Source of the DNA: Lachnospiraceae bacterium
GTDB taxonomy: Bacteria; Bacillota; Clostridia; Lachnospirales; Lachnospiraceae
Direction of reading: 5' to 3'
DNA length: 64,000 bases
Assembly: GCA_017621815.1 (NCBI GenBank)
Contig: JAGASK010000013.1
Span: 124,001-188,000 of the forward strand
Positions 16,673-25,486 of this stretch are shown here, piece after piece. The translations under genes were made by a program, and so were the position numbers. The notes beneath the pieces are model-generated. The model searched no databases and was not told the DNA's origin. It saw nothing but the letters and a program-made list of their open reading frames with translations. Every line of letters begins with the position of its first letter. Within the stretch, counting starts at the first letter, position 1.

Positions 16673-17542
16673 ATGAACAGGATCAGAAATATCTTAGACA
16701 GACTTGGAGAAAAGCTGTTCCCTGAGGTGGAGGTTGGAAAAAGAAGAAGACTTATCATTCAGATACTTGCGGGGCTTATCCTTGTCCTTTTTTCCATAAC
16801 AGGGACAGCAGCGTATAAGCACTGGGAGGCAGGGCAGATGAGGAAATTTCAGGATATCTTAAAAATGAATAAAGTGATCAGCCAGCTCCCGGAAAGCTAT
16901 GCAGAAAAAGAACGTACAAAAGAGGAGGATGAGATGTCAGAAACAGAGGAAAAGGAAGAAACGGTGATCGCAGCCTATAACTGGGATTCCCTTCTGAAGA
17001 TCAATGGGGACATTAAGGGGTGGCTGTATATCCCGGACACCACCATTGATCTTCCGGTGGCAGGAGCAGCGGATAATGACTATTACCTGTCCCATAACTT
17101 TTATAAGGAAAAAAGCAGCCTTGGGTGCCCTTTCATGGATAAGGACACACAGGAATGGGACTTCAACAAGGTCATTTATGCCCATAACATGGGCAAAACC
17201 TCCACCGCCATGTTTTCGACGCTCCTGGATTATAAGGAAGAAGATTATTTTATGGAGCACAGGACAGTGTACTATACGGAAGTCTTTGGCAGCACCACCG
17301 CCTATCAGGTCATGGCAGTGGTCAGGTATGATGTAAAAGATACCGGGGAATGGGATTTCCGCACAAGGAACCATGAAGATATGGAAAGCTATAACATCTG
17401 GATGGAGGAGCTGCAGGGCAGGGCGCTTTACTATGCGGAGCCGGACCATGCCCCTGTAAGCATCCTGACGCTTTCAACCTGTGACAGGTCGGAGGTCGGG
17501 AAGGACGGGAGGCTTTTGGTTGTGGCAGGAAAAATAGTCTGA
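16673..17542 (+). CDS. Class B sortase
   Basis: The 289-residue membrane-anchored transpeptidase has an N-terminal basic segment, one membrane helix (residues ~25-46) and an acidic linker. The SrtB catalytic domain follows: WLYIPDTTIDLPV, His in VIYAHNMG (about residue 170), Cys in TLSTCD (about 268) and Arg in GRLLVV (about 280). Sortase B enzymes link a substrate sorting signal to peptidoglycan. The adjacent large surface protein with a VIQTG motif is the natural client. Sortase-surface protein pairs of this kind are standard in Lachnospiraceae ICEs. Confidence 0.93.
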   Translation: MNRIRNILDRLGEKLFPEVEVGKRRRLIIQILAGLILVLFSITGTAAYKHWEAGQMRKFQDILKMNKVISQLPESYAEKERTKEEDEMSETEEKEETVIAAYNWDSLLKINGDIKGWLYIPDTTIDLPVAGAADNDYYLSHNFYKEKSSLGCPFMDKDTQEWDFNKVIYAHNMGKTSTAMFSTLLDYKEEDYFMEHRTVYYTEVFGSTTAYQVMAVVRYDVKDTGEWDFRTRNHEDMESYNIWMEELQGRALYYAEPDHAPVSILTLSTCDRSEVGKDGRLLVVAGKIV

Positions 17543-17692
17543 ATATAGTTAGAGGAGATCGTTTAGGAGGATTATCGAAAAATCGAAATATCAAACAGAG
17601 AATTGTTGAATTTGATTAAAAGTGGTATAATAAATATAGAATTAGAGGACGTGGCAGATGTCCTTCTTTGTAAGACGCAAGAGGAGATTGCC

Positions 17693-18904
17693 ATGAGTGA
17701 GATACAAATTCCTAAGATCAATTCCCGGCAGAAGGGATTACAGACACAGTTTTATACCACAATTCCTGCAAAATATTCAGAAACCGGAAAACGCCACCAG
17801 ATAACGGGAACTTCAGAGGATGAAGTAAAAAAGAAATTCCGTAAAGAAGCAAGAAGAACCATGACAGGGCAGGTGGATTTAGAGAAACATAAAGATGATA
17901 CGGTAGCACAAGTGGTAGAAATGTTTCTGGAATTTGCCAAAGGTGACATCAAGAAGCAGACCCATAGCAGATATTACAGGGCATATGTAAATTATGTGAA
18001 AGACAGCACTTTTGGAAAAATCCCTGCAAGGAGAGTGAAAAAGTATCATTGTGATGATTTTATCCGTACCTTGACAAATGGAACCATAGTTTATTCTTAT
18101 GTATGTCAGATCAAATGTATTGTCAGTCAGGCTTTTGACTATGCCTGTGACAGAGAAATAATGACCTGGAACTTTATGCGTAAAGTAAAGGTTAATGAAG
18201 AAAGGTGTAAAGAGCGGGACGAGCAGGAACTTGGCGTATGGGAAGATGAAGAAATCAATACATTACAGTTAGGTTCTATGAAGTGCTGGAACAGATGCAG
18301 AAAGTATCGCAATTCCCCCGCAATCTTTATTCTCTGTGGCACCGGCTTAAGGCTTGGCGAATTACTTGCCCTTAAATGGAGCAAGGTAGACCTTGAGCAT
18401 AGAACAATCAAAATAGAAAGAACCCAGACGGAATACACTGACTATGATACGAATGCCAAGATTTATGAGGAAAGCACTCCGAAAAACAAGACTTCAAGAA
18501 GAACCATAGTCATCAATGACTTTACTTATAAATGGCTGTTGGAGCAAAAGAGAAGAACACAGCAGGTCGGAATAGAAAGTGAGTATGTTATTCCTGCAGG
18601 CAGCGGAAGAATGGTCAAGGAAAGCAGCCTGGCATGTACTTTCAGAGCGTTCTGCAAAAATATGGGAGTGGAATATAAACCATCCCACACTTGCCGGAGA
18701 AGTTATGTAACCAATTGTCTGGACAATGGCATGAAGCTGGCATTAGTTTCACGAAACGTAGGACATAAGAATAAAAGCACAACATTAAATACCTATTATA
18801 AATGCAAAAATGATGTAGAAGACAATCTTGCCATTCAAAATGAAATCTTTAAAATCTATGACTTCGATTTCTGCGAGCAACGAGCCGAAGTCATGCTTGC
18901 ATGA
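17693..18904 (+). CDS. Tyrosine recombinase/integrase of the ICE
   Basis: From ATG 17693 (GAGGAG upstream) the product has 403 residues. The same frame is open further up to a TTG at 17603 (433 residues) and to base 17567; that extension (LNLIKSGIINIELEDVADVL) looks protein-like, so the start is uncertain. An N-terminal arm-binding region and SAM-like core-binding domain precede the catalytic domain. Catalytic residues are Arg in GTGLRLGELLALKW, HxxR in SHTCRRSY, His in VGHKNKST and nucleophile Tyr in NTYYK. This Int type resembles those of Tn916/Tn1549-like elements. Its position at the end of the module marks the right end of the element; no excisionase gene is evident beside it. Confidence 0.9.
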   Translation: MSEIQIPKINSRQKGLQTQFYTTIPAKYSETGKRHQITGTSEDEVKKKFRKEARRTMTGQVDLEKHKDDTVAQVVEMFLEFAKGDIKKQTHSRYYRAYVNYVKDSTFGKIPARRVKKYHCDDFIRTLTNGTIVYSYVCQIKCIVSQAFDYACDREIMTWNFMRKVKVNEERCKERDEQELGVWEDEEINTLQLGSMKCWNRCRKYRNSPAIFILCGTGLRLGELLALKWSKVDLEHRTIKIERTQTEYTDYDTNAKIYEESTPKNKTSRRTIVINDFTYKWLLEQKRRTQQVGIESEYVIPAGSGRMVKESSLACTFRAFCKNMGVEYKPSHTCRRSYVTNCLDNGMKLALVSRNVGHKNKSTTLNTYYKCKNDVEDNLAIQNEIFKIYDFDFCEQRAEVMLA

Positions 18905-19171
18905 CCTTGGCGACTGCCGCAAGAACCAGCAGCCTTTGGCTGATGGGTGGTGGTGGACAAGTGGAAGCTATGTTTGCATAATGTTATCAAAAGAGTTGAT
19001 GGCAACAGTAATAAGTGTTGCCAATATCTTGAAAAAAGAACATAAGTTCGATAAAAGCGTTTGAAGAGAAATTCATGCAGAAAGTGCCTAAAATACAGGC
19101 GTCTGAGACAATAAAGCAAACATTATGAAAATTAGCAAAAAGCCGAAAACCCTGATAAACACTGGCTTTCG

Positions 19172-19191
19172 ACTTGGCAACACTTGGCAAC
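19172..19191 (+). repeat. Tandem 10-bp repeat, possible integrase arm sites
   Basis: ACTTGGCAAC occurs twice head-to-tail, 270 bases after the integrase stop codon. Tn916-class integrases bind short direct repeats inside the element ends; assignment here is by position only. Confidence 0.45.
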
Positions 19192-19491
19192 ACCCCAAAA
19201 CAGCCCATTTTAAGATTTAAAACATAGCGGAAGCCCCTAAAAATGCGGCTTCCGCACTCCTAGAGGCTTCCTTAGGGGAGGATAAGTATTTCATTTATCT
19301 TACCGTAACAGTGGAATATCCACTTGGTTGTCAAAGGAGGGGGTTCCGTTGACTAATCATATTATTACCCCGGAAAAATAAGTTTATACATGAATAAATA
19401 CATTTTTATAAAAAAATTTACTTTTTTGATAAATTAATATATAATAGCTAAAGATATGTGCGGCATTAGCAATTATAACAAAAATGAGTCA

Positions 19492-19614
19492 AATACCCCG
19501 CAGCAGGCTGCGGGGCATCAAAATTGAAGCACAGCAGAGCTGCGGGGTATTCGAGCCTCGCGGCATTCATCAAATGCGTGTGCAGGCACCCGCGCTTGGC
19601 TCATTGCTCGCGGG
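19492..19614. repeat. GC-rich palindromic element (REP-like)
   Basis: AATACCCCGCAGC (19492-19504) is matched by its perfect complement GCTGCGGGGTATT (19539-19551), with an alternative shorter hairpin inside. A second hairpin CCCGCG...CGCGGG spans 19589-19614. The GC content contrasts sharply with the AT-rich flank. The form resembles dispersed palindromes of gut Lachnospiraceae, but genome-wide copies cannot be checked here. Confidence 0.5.
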
Positions 19615-19656
19615 AATAAAAATATCCGCATCAGCCGGATAAGGAGGATAAGATTT

Positions 19657-20163
19657 ATGGCATTACTTCAAAAATGGCGTGATATGGCCTATTCAGAAAC
19701 AGCAAATAAGGGAGACCTGCAAAGACTCTGGTCTGCTTATTTCCAGAAGGAAAAAGAAATTTATGCCCTTCTTTTGGAAAATCCCGATGAAGAAGTAAAG
19801 GGAACCGTAAAGGAGCTGGCAGACAAATATGAAGTTGATATTATGACTATGACAGGTTTTCTGGATGGAATCAATGACAGCTTAAAAGAAGCAAATCCCA
19901 TCGAAGAAATGGAAGAAGACACGGTAGTCAGCCTTTTGTTTGACAAAGAACTTTTATATAAGAATATGGTAGCAGCAGGCGCAGACTGGCTGTATGAACT
20001 GCCCCAGTGGGAAGCTATTTTTGATGAGGATACAAGAAAGGCGCTTTATAAAGAGCAGAAATCTTCTACTACTATTGTAAAGCCGGACAAGATTTATCCC
20101 AATGACCCCTGCCCTTGCGGAAGCGGCAAAAAGTATAAGAAATGCTGCGGAAAGAATAAATAA
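19657..20163 (+). CDS. SEC-C motif protein
   Basis: The 168-residue protein starts at ATG 19657 behind AAGGAGG. The N-terminal ~145 residues are helical and acidic with no known domain. The C-terminus is a SEC-C zinc motif ([18 protein letters not shown]), the same module found at the end of SecA and in many small proteins, where it binds zinc. The stop codon overlaps the ATG of the next gene (TAATG), so the two are translationally coupled. Function unknown. Confidence 0.85.
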   Translation: MALLQKWRDMAYSETANKGDLQRLWSAYFQKEKEIYALLLENPDEEVKGTVKELADKYEVDIMTMTGFLDGINDSLKEANPIEEMEEDTVVSLLFDKELLYKNMVAAGADWLYELPQWEAIFDEDTRKALYKEQKSSTTIVKPDKIYPNDPCPCGSGKKYKKCCGKNK

Positions 20164-20618
20164 TGGTAAGCCGTGTAGAAGAAGCTGTTAAAACCTTTGA
20201 ATCGGGATATACCTGTGCACAGTCCGTCTTTGTAACCTATGCGGATTTATTCGGCATAGACCGTGAAACGGCATTAAAGCTGACGAGCCCTATGGGCGGC
20301 GGCATAGGCAGAATGCGTGAGGTGTGCGGGGCAGTATCGAGTATGGCGCTTCTTGCAGGATTGAAAGAAGGAAATACGGATCCTGCCAATGAAGAAGGGA
20401 AGGAAAAGATTTATCTTTTAACAAGACAGCTTGCAGAAAAATTCAAACAGCAGCATGGCACCATTATCTGCCGGGAACTTTTGGGAATAGAAGGCATGGA
20501 AAAAAGCGCAAAGCCGTCTGAAAGAACGGAAAGCTATTATAGTACAAGACCATGCAGCGCCCTGGTAAGGACAGCTGCGGAAATTATAGAGGAAATGCTG
20601 TCAGGGGATTTCCGGTAA
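20163..20618 (+). CDS. C_GCAxxG_C_C family protein (putative redox-active)
   Basis: The 151-residue protein has the conserved cysteines of the C_GCAxxG_C_C family: Cys in SGYTCAQSV, GGGIGRMREVCGAVSS, Cys in ICRELLG and RPCSALV. The central motif is VCGAVSSMALLAG, slightly off the GCAxxG consensus. Family members are thought to bind a metal or redox cofactor but have no proven role. It is coupled to the SEC-C gene by a one-base overlap. Confidence 0.85.
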   Translation: MVSRVEEAVKTFESGYTCAQSVFVTYADLFGIDRETALKLTSPMGGGIGRMREVCGAVSSMALLAGLKEGNTDPANEEGKEKIYLLTRQLAEKFKQQHGTIICRELLGIEGMEKSAKPSERTESYYSTRPCSALVRTAAEIIEEMLSGDFR

Positions 20619-20717
20619 AGAGAGGGTGCGTATAAATTCCCCCTTTACAGATTAATAAAATTATCCTATTATTATAAAGGAAAAGCAATAGATTTTGCGT
20701 TTTGCGGCAAACCTGTT

Positions 20718-21004
20718 GTTATGAATAAAGTCAACACGTTGAGAAGAAGAGTAAGATGTGAAATGCAGCAGAGAGGAACATCAGACATGGTAGAGAAACA
20801 GTCTATCAAATGTCTGTGCTGAAAATGTTCTTACAGGAAGCATCCGAAAACTGACTTTGAGTGACCCCAATCCGGTCCGCATTACCTGCGTTACAGGTAT
20901 ATTGAGAGGTTTCTGCAGGCATGAAAGCCGGGGAAGCAAGCAGGGTGGAACCGCGTAATCAGTTTTTACGTCCCATGCATTACGAAAGTAATGCATGGGA
21001 TTTT
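20718..21004 (+). promoter_or_regulatory. T-box riboswitch leader for thrS
   Basis: The T-box sequence AGGGTGGAACCGCG lies at 20942-20955. A 13-bp terminator hairpin follows (20971-20983 with 20988-21000, GAAA loop, TTTT). Upstream, GTAAG near 20751 and CTTAC near 20832 can close Stem I, with CAGCA/TGCTG and CAGACAT/ATGTCTG pairing inside. By position the leader senses uncharged tRNA-Thr; I could not fix the specifier codon with certainty. It controls the small membrane protein and thrS. Confidence 0.88.
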
Positions 21005-21033
21005 ATATTATTAAGGGAAAGAAGGATGAGTTA

Positions 21034-21285
21034 ATGAAAGAAAAATGGAGTATATTTAAAGAATCTTTATCAGATGTTACTACGATGACAAAAAGAGAAT
21101 TTCTGCTGAGCCTGGCAGTTTGTGTTTTGGGAGGAATTGTGTTTGGGGTATTCCTTTCTCCTAAAAAATCAATGGTGATTGGCAGCCACAACGGTAATAA
21201 CAGCGGAAATTGCAGTCAAAAGAGCAGTGAAGACGAAGAGGAAATTGCGGACTGGAATGAGATAGAAGAGGAAAACGAACCTTAA
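21034..21285 (+). CDS. Small single-pass membrane protein between the T-box and thrS
   Basis: From ATG 21034 (GAAGGATGAG upstream) the protein has 83 residues: a charged N-terminus, one membrane helix (FLLSLAVCVLGGIVFGVFLS, residues ~22-41), then a polar Asn/Ser/Glu-rich tail. Its start lies just downstream of the T-box terminator, so it is only transcribed when threonyl-tRNA is scarce. The gene thrS follows 35 bases later. No known domain; function unknown. Confidence 0.7.
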   Translation: MKEKWSIFKESLSDVTTMTKREFLLSLAVCVLGGIVFGVFLSPKKSMVIGSHNGNNSGNCSQKSSEDEEEIADWNEIEEENEP

Positions 21286-21320
21286 TATAATATTTAGAAA
21301 TCATAGAAGGAGAGAGAATA

Positions 21321-23279
21321 ATGAGAATTACATTAAAAGACGGTTCTGTAAAAGAATATGACAGCGCCAAAAGTGTTTATGAAATTGCGGCGGATTTGAG
21401 TGAGGGCCTTGCCAGGGTGGCATGTGCCGGCAAAATTGATGATGAAGTGGTGGATTTGCGTACTGTTATTGATAAGGATTGTGCGCTCAGCATATTAACA
21501 GCAAATGACCCTGAAGGCGTGCAGGTAATCAGACATACCTGCTCCCATGTTATGGCGGAAGCTGTCAAGAGACTTTTCCCCGATGCAAAACTGGCTATCG
21601 GACCCAGCATCGAAACAGGGTATTATTATGATTTTGAACATGAGCCTTTTTCAAGAGATGACCTTGATAAAATCGAAGCGGAAATGAAGAAGATCATAAA
21701 GGAAGGCCATGAACTCACAAGATTCACACTGCCCAGGGCAGAAGCGATTAAGTTTATGGAAGAAAAGGGCGAGCCTTACAAGGTGGAGCTGATTCAGGAT
21801 CTTCCTGAAGATGCGGAAATTTCTTTCTATGACCAGGGTGGATTTACAGACCTTTGTGCAGGCCCTCATCTGATGAGCACCAAGGGAATCAAAGCGATTA
21901 AGCTGACATCTTCTTCCATGGCATATTGGAGAGGCAATGCGGAAAAAGCCCGCCTTCAGAGAATTTACGGTACTGCGTTTAATAAAAAGGAAGAGCTGGC
22001 AGCTTACCTTGAGCAGTTAGAGGATGCCAAGAGACGTGACCACAACAAGCTTGGACGTGAAATGGAATTGTTCACCACAGTGGACGTGATAGGACAGGGA
22101 CTTCCTTTATTTACGCCCAAGGGAACAAAAATGATTATGAAGCTGCAGCGCTGGATTGAAGATTTAGAGGATAAAGAGTGGGGCTATGTGCGTACCAGAA
22201 CGCCTCTTATGGCAAAGAGCGACCTTTATAAGATTTCAGGACACTGGGATCATTATAAGGACGGTATGTTCGTACTTGGCGATGAAGAAGTGGACAAAGA
22301 AGTATTTGCCCTTCGCCCCATGACCTGTCCGTTCCAGTATTATGTGTATAAAAACACTCAGAAATCCTACCGTGATTTACCTTACAGAATGAGTGAGACA
22401 TCCACCCTGTTCCGTGCGGAGGATTCAGGGGAAATGCACGGGCTTACCAGAGTGCGCCAGTTTACCATTACGGAAGGACACAATGTAATTCGCCCTGACC
22501 AGGCAGTAGAAGAGCTGTCCAACTGTTTTAACCTGGCATATCATGTGCTGAGCGTTCTGGGACTTGAAAAGGATGTTACCTTCCGCCTTTCCAAGTGGGA
22601 TCCTGAGAATAAGAAGAAATACCTCGGTGATGAAGAATACTGGGAATCCACTCAGGGAGTTCTGCGTCAGCTCCTCCAGGAAAAGAAGGTGCCTTTCGTA
22701 GAGGCAGACGGAGAAGCAGCTTTCTACGGACCTAAGATTGATATTCAGGCTAAAAATGTATATGGTAAGGAAGACACTATGATTACCATTCAGCTGGATT
22801 GTGCAATTGCGGAAAACTTTGATATGTACTATGTGGACCAGAACGGAGATAAGGTTCGTCCTTATATCATTCACAGAACTTCAATGGGATGCTATGAAAG
22901 GACTCTGGCATGGCTGATTGAAAAATATGCCGGCAAATTCCCTACATGGCTTTGCCCTGAACAGGTACGTGTTCTGCCTATTTCCGAGAAATATACCGAT
23001 TATGCGGAAAAAGTCCGCAGTGAATTGGCAGCAGCGGGAGTGGATGTAACAGTAGATAACCGTTCCGAAAAGATTGGTTTCAAGATTCGTGAAGCCAGAA
23101 TGGACAGACTGCCTTATATGCTGGTAGTAGGACAGCAGGAAGAAGCGGACGGAACAGTTTCCGTAAGAAGCCGTTTTGCCGGAGATGAGGGCGTGAAGCC
23201 TTTAGGCGAATTCATTGACCAGATTTGTGAGGAAATCAGGACAAAAGCAATCCGCAAAGAAGAAGCAGTGGAAAAATAA
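21321..23279 (+). CDS. thrS: Threonyl-tRNA synthetase
   Basis: The 652-residue class II synthetase charges tRNA-Thr. A TGS domain (residues 1-60) is followed by the editing tRNA_SAD domain (HTCSHVMAEAVKRLFPDA near 70 and DLCAGPHLMSTKGIKAIKL near 180). The class II core has motif 2 FRAEDSGEMHGLTRVRQFT and zinc ligands Cys in RPMTCPFQYYVYK and His in IIHRTSMGCYERT. The anticodon-binding domain ends the chain (residues ~540-640). Length and order are normal. ATG 21321 follows AGAAGGAGAGAG. Expression is set by the T-box leader. Confidence 0.98.
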   Translation: MRITLKDGSVKEYDSAKSVYEIAADLSEGLARVACAGKIDDEVVDLRTVIDKDCALSILTANDPEGVQVIRHTCSHVMAEAVKRLFPDAKLAIGPSIETGYYYDFEHEPFSRDDLDKIEAEMKKIIKEGHELTRFTLPRAEAIKFMEEKGEPYKVELIQDLPEDAEISFYDQGGFTDLCAGPHLMSTKGIKAIKLTSSSMAYWRGNAEKARLQRIYGTAFNKKEELAAYLEQLEDAKRRDHNKLGREMELFTTVDVIGQGLPLFTPKGTKMIMKLQRWIEDLEDKEWGYVRTRTPLMAKSDLYKISGHWDHYKDGMFVLGDEEVDKEVFALRPMTCPFQYYVYKNTQKSYRDLPYRMSETSTLFRAEDSGEMHGLTRVRQFTITEGHNVIRPDQAVEELSNCFNLAYHVLSVLGLEKDVTFRLSKWDPENKKKYLGDEEYWESTQGVLRQLLQEKKVPFVEADGEAAFYGPKIDIQAKNVYGKEDTMITIQLDCAIAENFDMYYVDQNGDKVRPYIIHRTSMGCYERTLAWLIEKYAGKFPTWLCPEQVRVLPISEKYTDYAEKVRSELAAAGVDVTVDNRSEKIGFKIREARMDRLPYMLVVGQQEEADGTVSVRSRFAGDEGVKPLGEFIDQICEEIRTKAIRKEEAVEK

Positions 23280-23301
23280 GATGTTAAAATCATAAGTTTA
23301 T

Positions 23302-23335
23302 AAGCAGGCAGGAGGTAAAAATCCTGCCTGTTAAA
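23302..23335 (+). terminator. Hairpin after thrS
   Basis: CAGGCAGGA/TCCTGCCTG stem with loop GGTAAAAA followed by TTAAAT. The T-run is weak, so termination may be partial. Confidence 0.55.
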
Positions 23336-23359
23336 TCATAACAGGAAAAGGAAGCACAG

Positions 23360-24910
23360 ATGAAGCATAGACTAAAATGGGATGAAAAAATCGGGCTTGT
23401 TTTTTTTATTATCAGTCTGGGAATGATTGCCGTTTCCCTGTATCTTACCATGAGCAGTGACATCTGGTATGACGAATTGTTTACCATGGGATTTACGGAA
23501 AGCTCTTTGAAGGATATGATTTCTCTTACGGCAAGGGATGTACATCCGCCTCTTTATTATATGATTGTAAGCATCTTCGTAAAAGGAGCGGGAAAAGACC
23601 TGGCTGCCCGTGTGATGCTAGCGAAAACAGCTTCTGTGCTGCCTTTTTTATTATGCCTTTTTCTGGCACTTTGGAAAATCAGAAGTAATTTTGGTTTTCT
23701 GGCAGCCGGTTTGTTCAGCTTCCTGCTGCTTTCCATGCCTCAGATGGCCGCTTATACAGTGGAAATCAGGATGTATGGATATGCCCTGTTTTTTATTGTA
23801 GCAGGAATGCTTTGCGCTTATGAGCTTGCGGAAAGAGAGGATAAGGGTAAAAGCAGCTGGATATGGCTTACCATCTGTGCCCTTGCAGCCTGTTACACTC
23901 ATTATTTTGCCTGTGTGGCAGCGTGTATGATTTATGTTTATCTTATGGCGCGTTTTTCCATGCAGAGAAGGATGAAGCGGGAGGCAAAGCCTTTTTTAGT
24001 AAGCGGTATTATCTGCGCAGTATGCTATCTTCCCTGGCTGCTTTTAGTGGTTACAGCCCAGGTTGGAAAAGTAAAAGAGAATTACTGGATACAGCCTGTC
24101 TCACTGAGAACCCTTGGAGGCTGCATAAAATTTATCTTTAAGCCTTCCTTTGGCAATGAAGTGTTAAATACTGTGCTTGCTGTTTTGTTTTTTGTGATTT
24201 TTGCGGGACTTTTTCTGGTCATGCTCATAAGCTGGAGAAGGAAAGAAGGGGAAGAAAAAAAGAAAAGCGCCTTTGCGGCAGGCTGCATCTTAGTGCTTGG
24301 CGGTATTGTGCTTTTCGGATTTCTGGCTTCGGTTATCATAAAGCCTGTTTTTGTATATCGTTATATGATGCCTGCAATGGGGGTCTTCTGGCTGGCATTT
24401 GCAATAATGGCTGCAGCGCAGAAAAACAAAAAATATATTCTGATACCCCTGCTTTTGTTGATAACCGTCATTGGTTTGCGGAATTTCAGGGCTTTTTACG
24501 GGGAGGAAATGTGGAAAAGGGTGCAGATGAAGCAGACTCTTGCGGCGATGGAACAGATTGAAGGGGAAGATATCATTATTTTCAATTTTGACCAGACTCA
24601 GGCTGTGGTGTCATATTATCTTGCAAACGATACTTATTTATGGTACGGTGAGCCGGAGGAATTGATACAGGAAATGTATCCGAATAACAAAGCCCTGGTA
24701 GAAGGTGAGTTTTCCGATGAGGCCGGAATGGAAAAAATTAAGGCATTCCTGGCGAAAGGTAAGAAGGTCTGGTTTTTCGGAAGCGGCAATGCAAGGGATG
24801 AGATTTTGGAAAAGTGGAAAGAAGAAGGAATCGTATCCGGGGAAATATCCGGTGTGATGCTGGAGAGATATTGGTTTAATATTTATCAGATTACCATGCA
24901 AGAAGATTGA
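23360..24910 (+). CDS. GT39/PMT-like membrane glycosyltransferase
   Basis: The 516-residue integral membrane protein has about ten helices. The first extracytoplasmic loop carries the acidic pair of GT-C enzymes (SDIWYDELFTMGF) and RDVHPPLYYMIVSIF, characteristic of the GT39/ArnT/PMT_2 superfamily that transfers sugars from lipid-linked donors outside the membrane. The C-terminal ~120 residues form a soluble domain (MEQIEGEDIIIFNFDQTQAV). It lies 66 bases upstream of the pilus operon, so glycosylation of the pilin is a reasonable but unproven idea. Start ATG 23360 follows ACAGGAAAAGGAAGC. Confidence 0.8.
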   Translation: MKHRLKWDEKIGLVFFIISLGMIAVSLYLTMSSDIWYDELFTMGFTESSLKDMISLTARDVHPPLYYMIVSIFVKGAGKDLAARVMLAKTASVLPFLLCLFLALWKIRSNFGFLAAGLFSFLLLSMPQMAAYTVEIRMYGYALFFIVAGMLCAYELAEREDKGKSSWIWLTICALAACYTHYFACVAACMIYVYLMARFSMQRRMKREAKPFLVSGIICAVCYLPWLLLVVTAQVGKVKENYWIQPVSLRTLGGCIKFIFKPSFGNEVLNTVLAVLFFVIFAGLFLVMLISWRRKEGEEKKKSAFAAGCILVLGGIVLFGFLASVIIKPVFVYRYMMPAMGVFWLAFAIMAAAQKNKKYILIPLLLLITVIGLRNFRAFYGEEMWKRVQMKQTLAAMEQIEGEDIIIFNFDQTQAVVSYYLANDTYLWYGEPEELIQEMYPNNKALVEGEFSDEAGMEKIKAFLAKGKKVWFFGSGNARDEILEKWKEEGIVSGEISGVMLERYWFNIYQITMQED

Positions 24911-24935
24911 CGATGCAGAGAAAAAAATGTAAAAT
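24907..24935 (+). promoter_or_regulatory. Promoter of the type IV pilus operon
   Basis: TTGACG (24907-24912), a 17-base spacer and TAAAAT (24930-24935), overlapping the stop codon of the glycosyltransferase gene. The RBS GGTGAGGGG and ATG 24977 follow. Confidence 0.6.
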
Positions 24936-24976
24936 GAAATTACTTTTTAGTTTTATAAGCAGGTGAGGGGATTAGG

Positions 24977-25447
24977 ATGACTTCATTGACAGATATGAAA
25001 AATAAAGAAAACAGGCATAGCGGTATGGGAAATAAGGGGTTTACCCTTGTGGAGCTTATCGTGGTTATGGTGATATTGATTTTGCTTGCATCGATTATGA
25101 TACCCAGCCTTTTGGGATGGATTGATGAAGCAAAGGGCAAACAGTATGTATTGAGCGCCAGAAGCATATATATGTCAGCTCAGGCCATTGAGTCGGAAAA
25201 ATATGCGGCCTGGGACGGCACGGCGGCAAATGCGAACCATTCACTGACGGAGACGGATAAGGAAAGAATAGCCAGAATGGCGGACGTAGAGGGAGCGGAA
25301 ATTCTGGAAGTGAAATTTGAAAGCGATACCCTTGGCGGGGCAGGAGCTTCCTCCAATCACGGGTATTATACGATTGTGGGAATAACGGTTCAATTTGAAG
25401 GTGCTTTGGTGACGCTTTCTGACGGAATCTGGACAGTAATTCAGTAA
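24977..25447 (+). CDS. Type IV prepilin (major pilin candidate)
   Basis: The 156-residue protein has a long 22-residue leader ending MGNKG, then the prepilin peptidase site G^FTLVELIVVMVILILLAS with Glu+5 and a hydrophobic helix of ~20 residues. A soluble domain of about 110 residues follows (EAKGKQYVLSARSIYMSAQA, then an Asn/Gly-rich loop), with no cysteines. As first gene of the locus it is the best candidate for the major subunit. It would be cleaved and methylated by a PilD peptidase, whose gene is not in this window. Confidence 0.88.
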   Translation: MTSLTDMKNKENRHSGMGNKGFTLVELIVVMVILILLASIMIPSLLGWIDEAKGKQYVLSARSIYMSAQAIESEKYAAWDGTAANANHSLTETDKERIARMADVEGAEILEVKFESDTLGGAGASSNHGYYTIVGITVQFEGALVTLSDGIWTVIQ

Positions 25448-25486
25448 TCTTGGCGGAGCCAAAACGCAGGAAGGTTAGGTTATTGT

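Larger units (their letters stand above)
18905..19656 (+). other. ICE right-end region and junction with the chromosome
   Basis: No credible gene. The region contains tandem ACTTGGCAAC repeats (19172-19191) of the kind used as integrase arm sites. A 9-bp hairpin lies at 19227-19255, and its loop edge (19235-19241) can instead pair with 19272-19278. A palindromic element follows at 19492-19614. The attachment site probably lies between about 19,190 and 19,490, but it cannot be placed without the left end. Confidence 0.45.

Noticed and set aside
18828-19064. 78-residue frame overlapping the integrase end
   Set aside because: It shadows the integrase C-terminus, has no RBS and looks compositionally random downstream.
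19492-19614. CRISPR-like repeat array
   Set aside because: Only two unrelated hairpins; no regularly spaced direct repeats or cas genes anywhere in the window.
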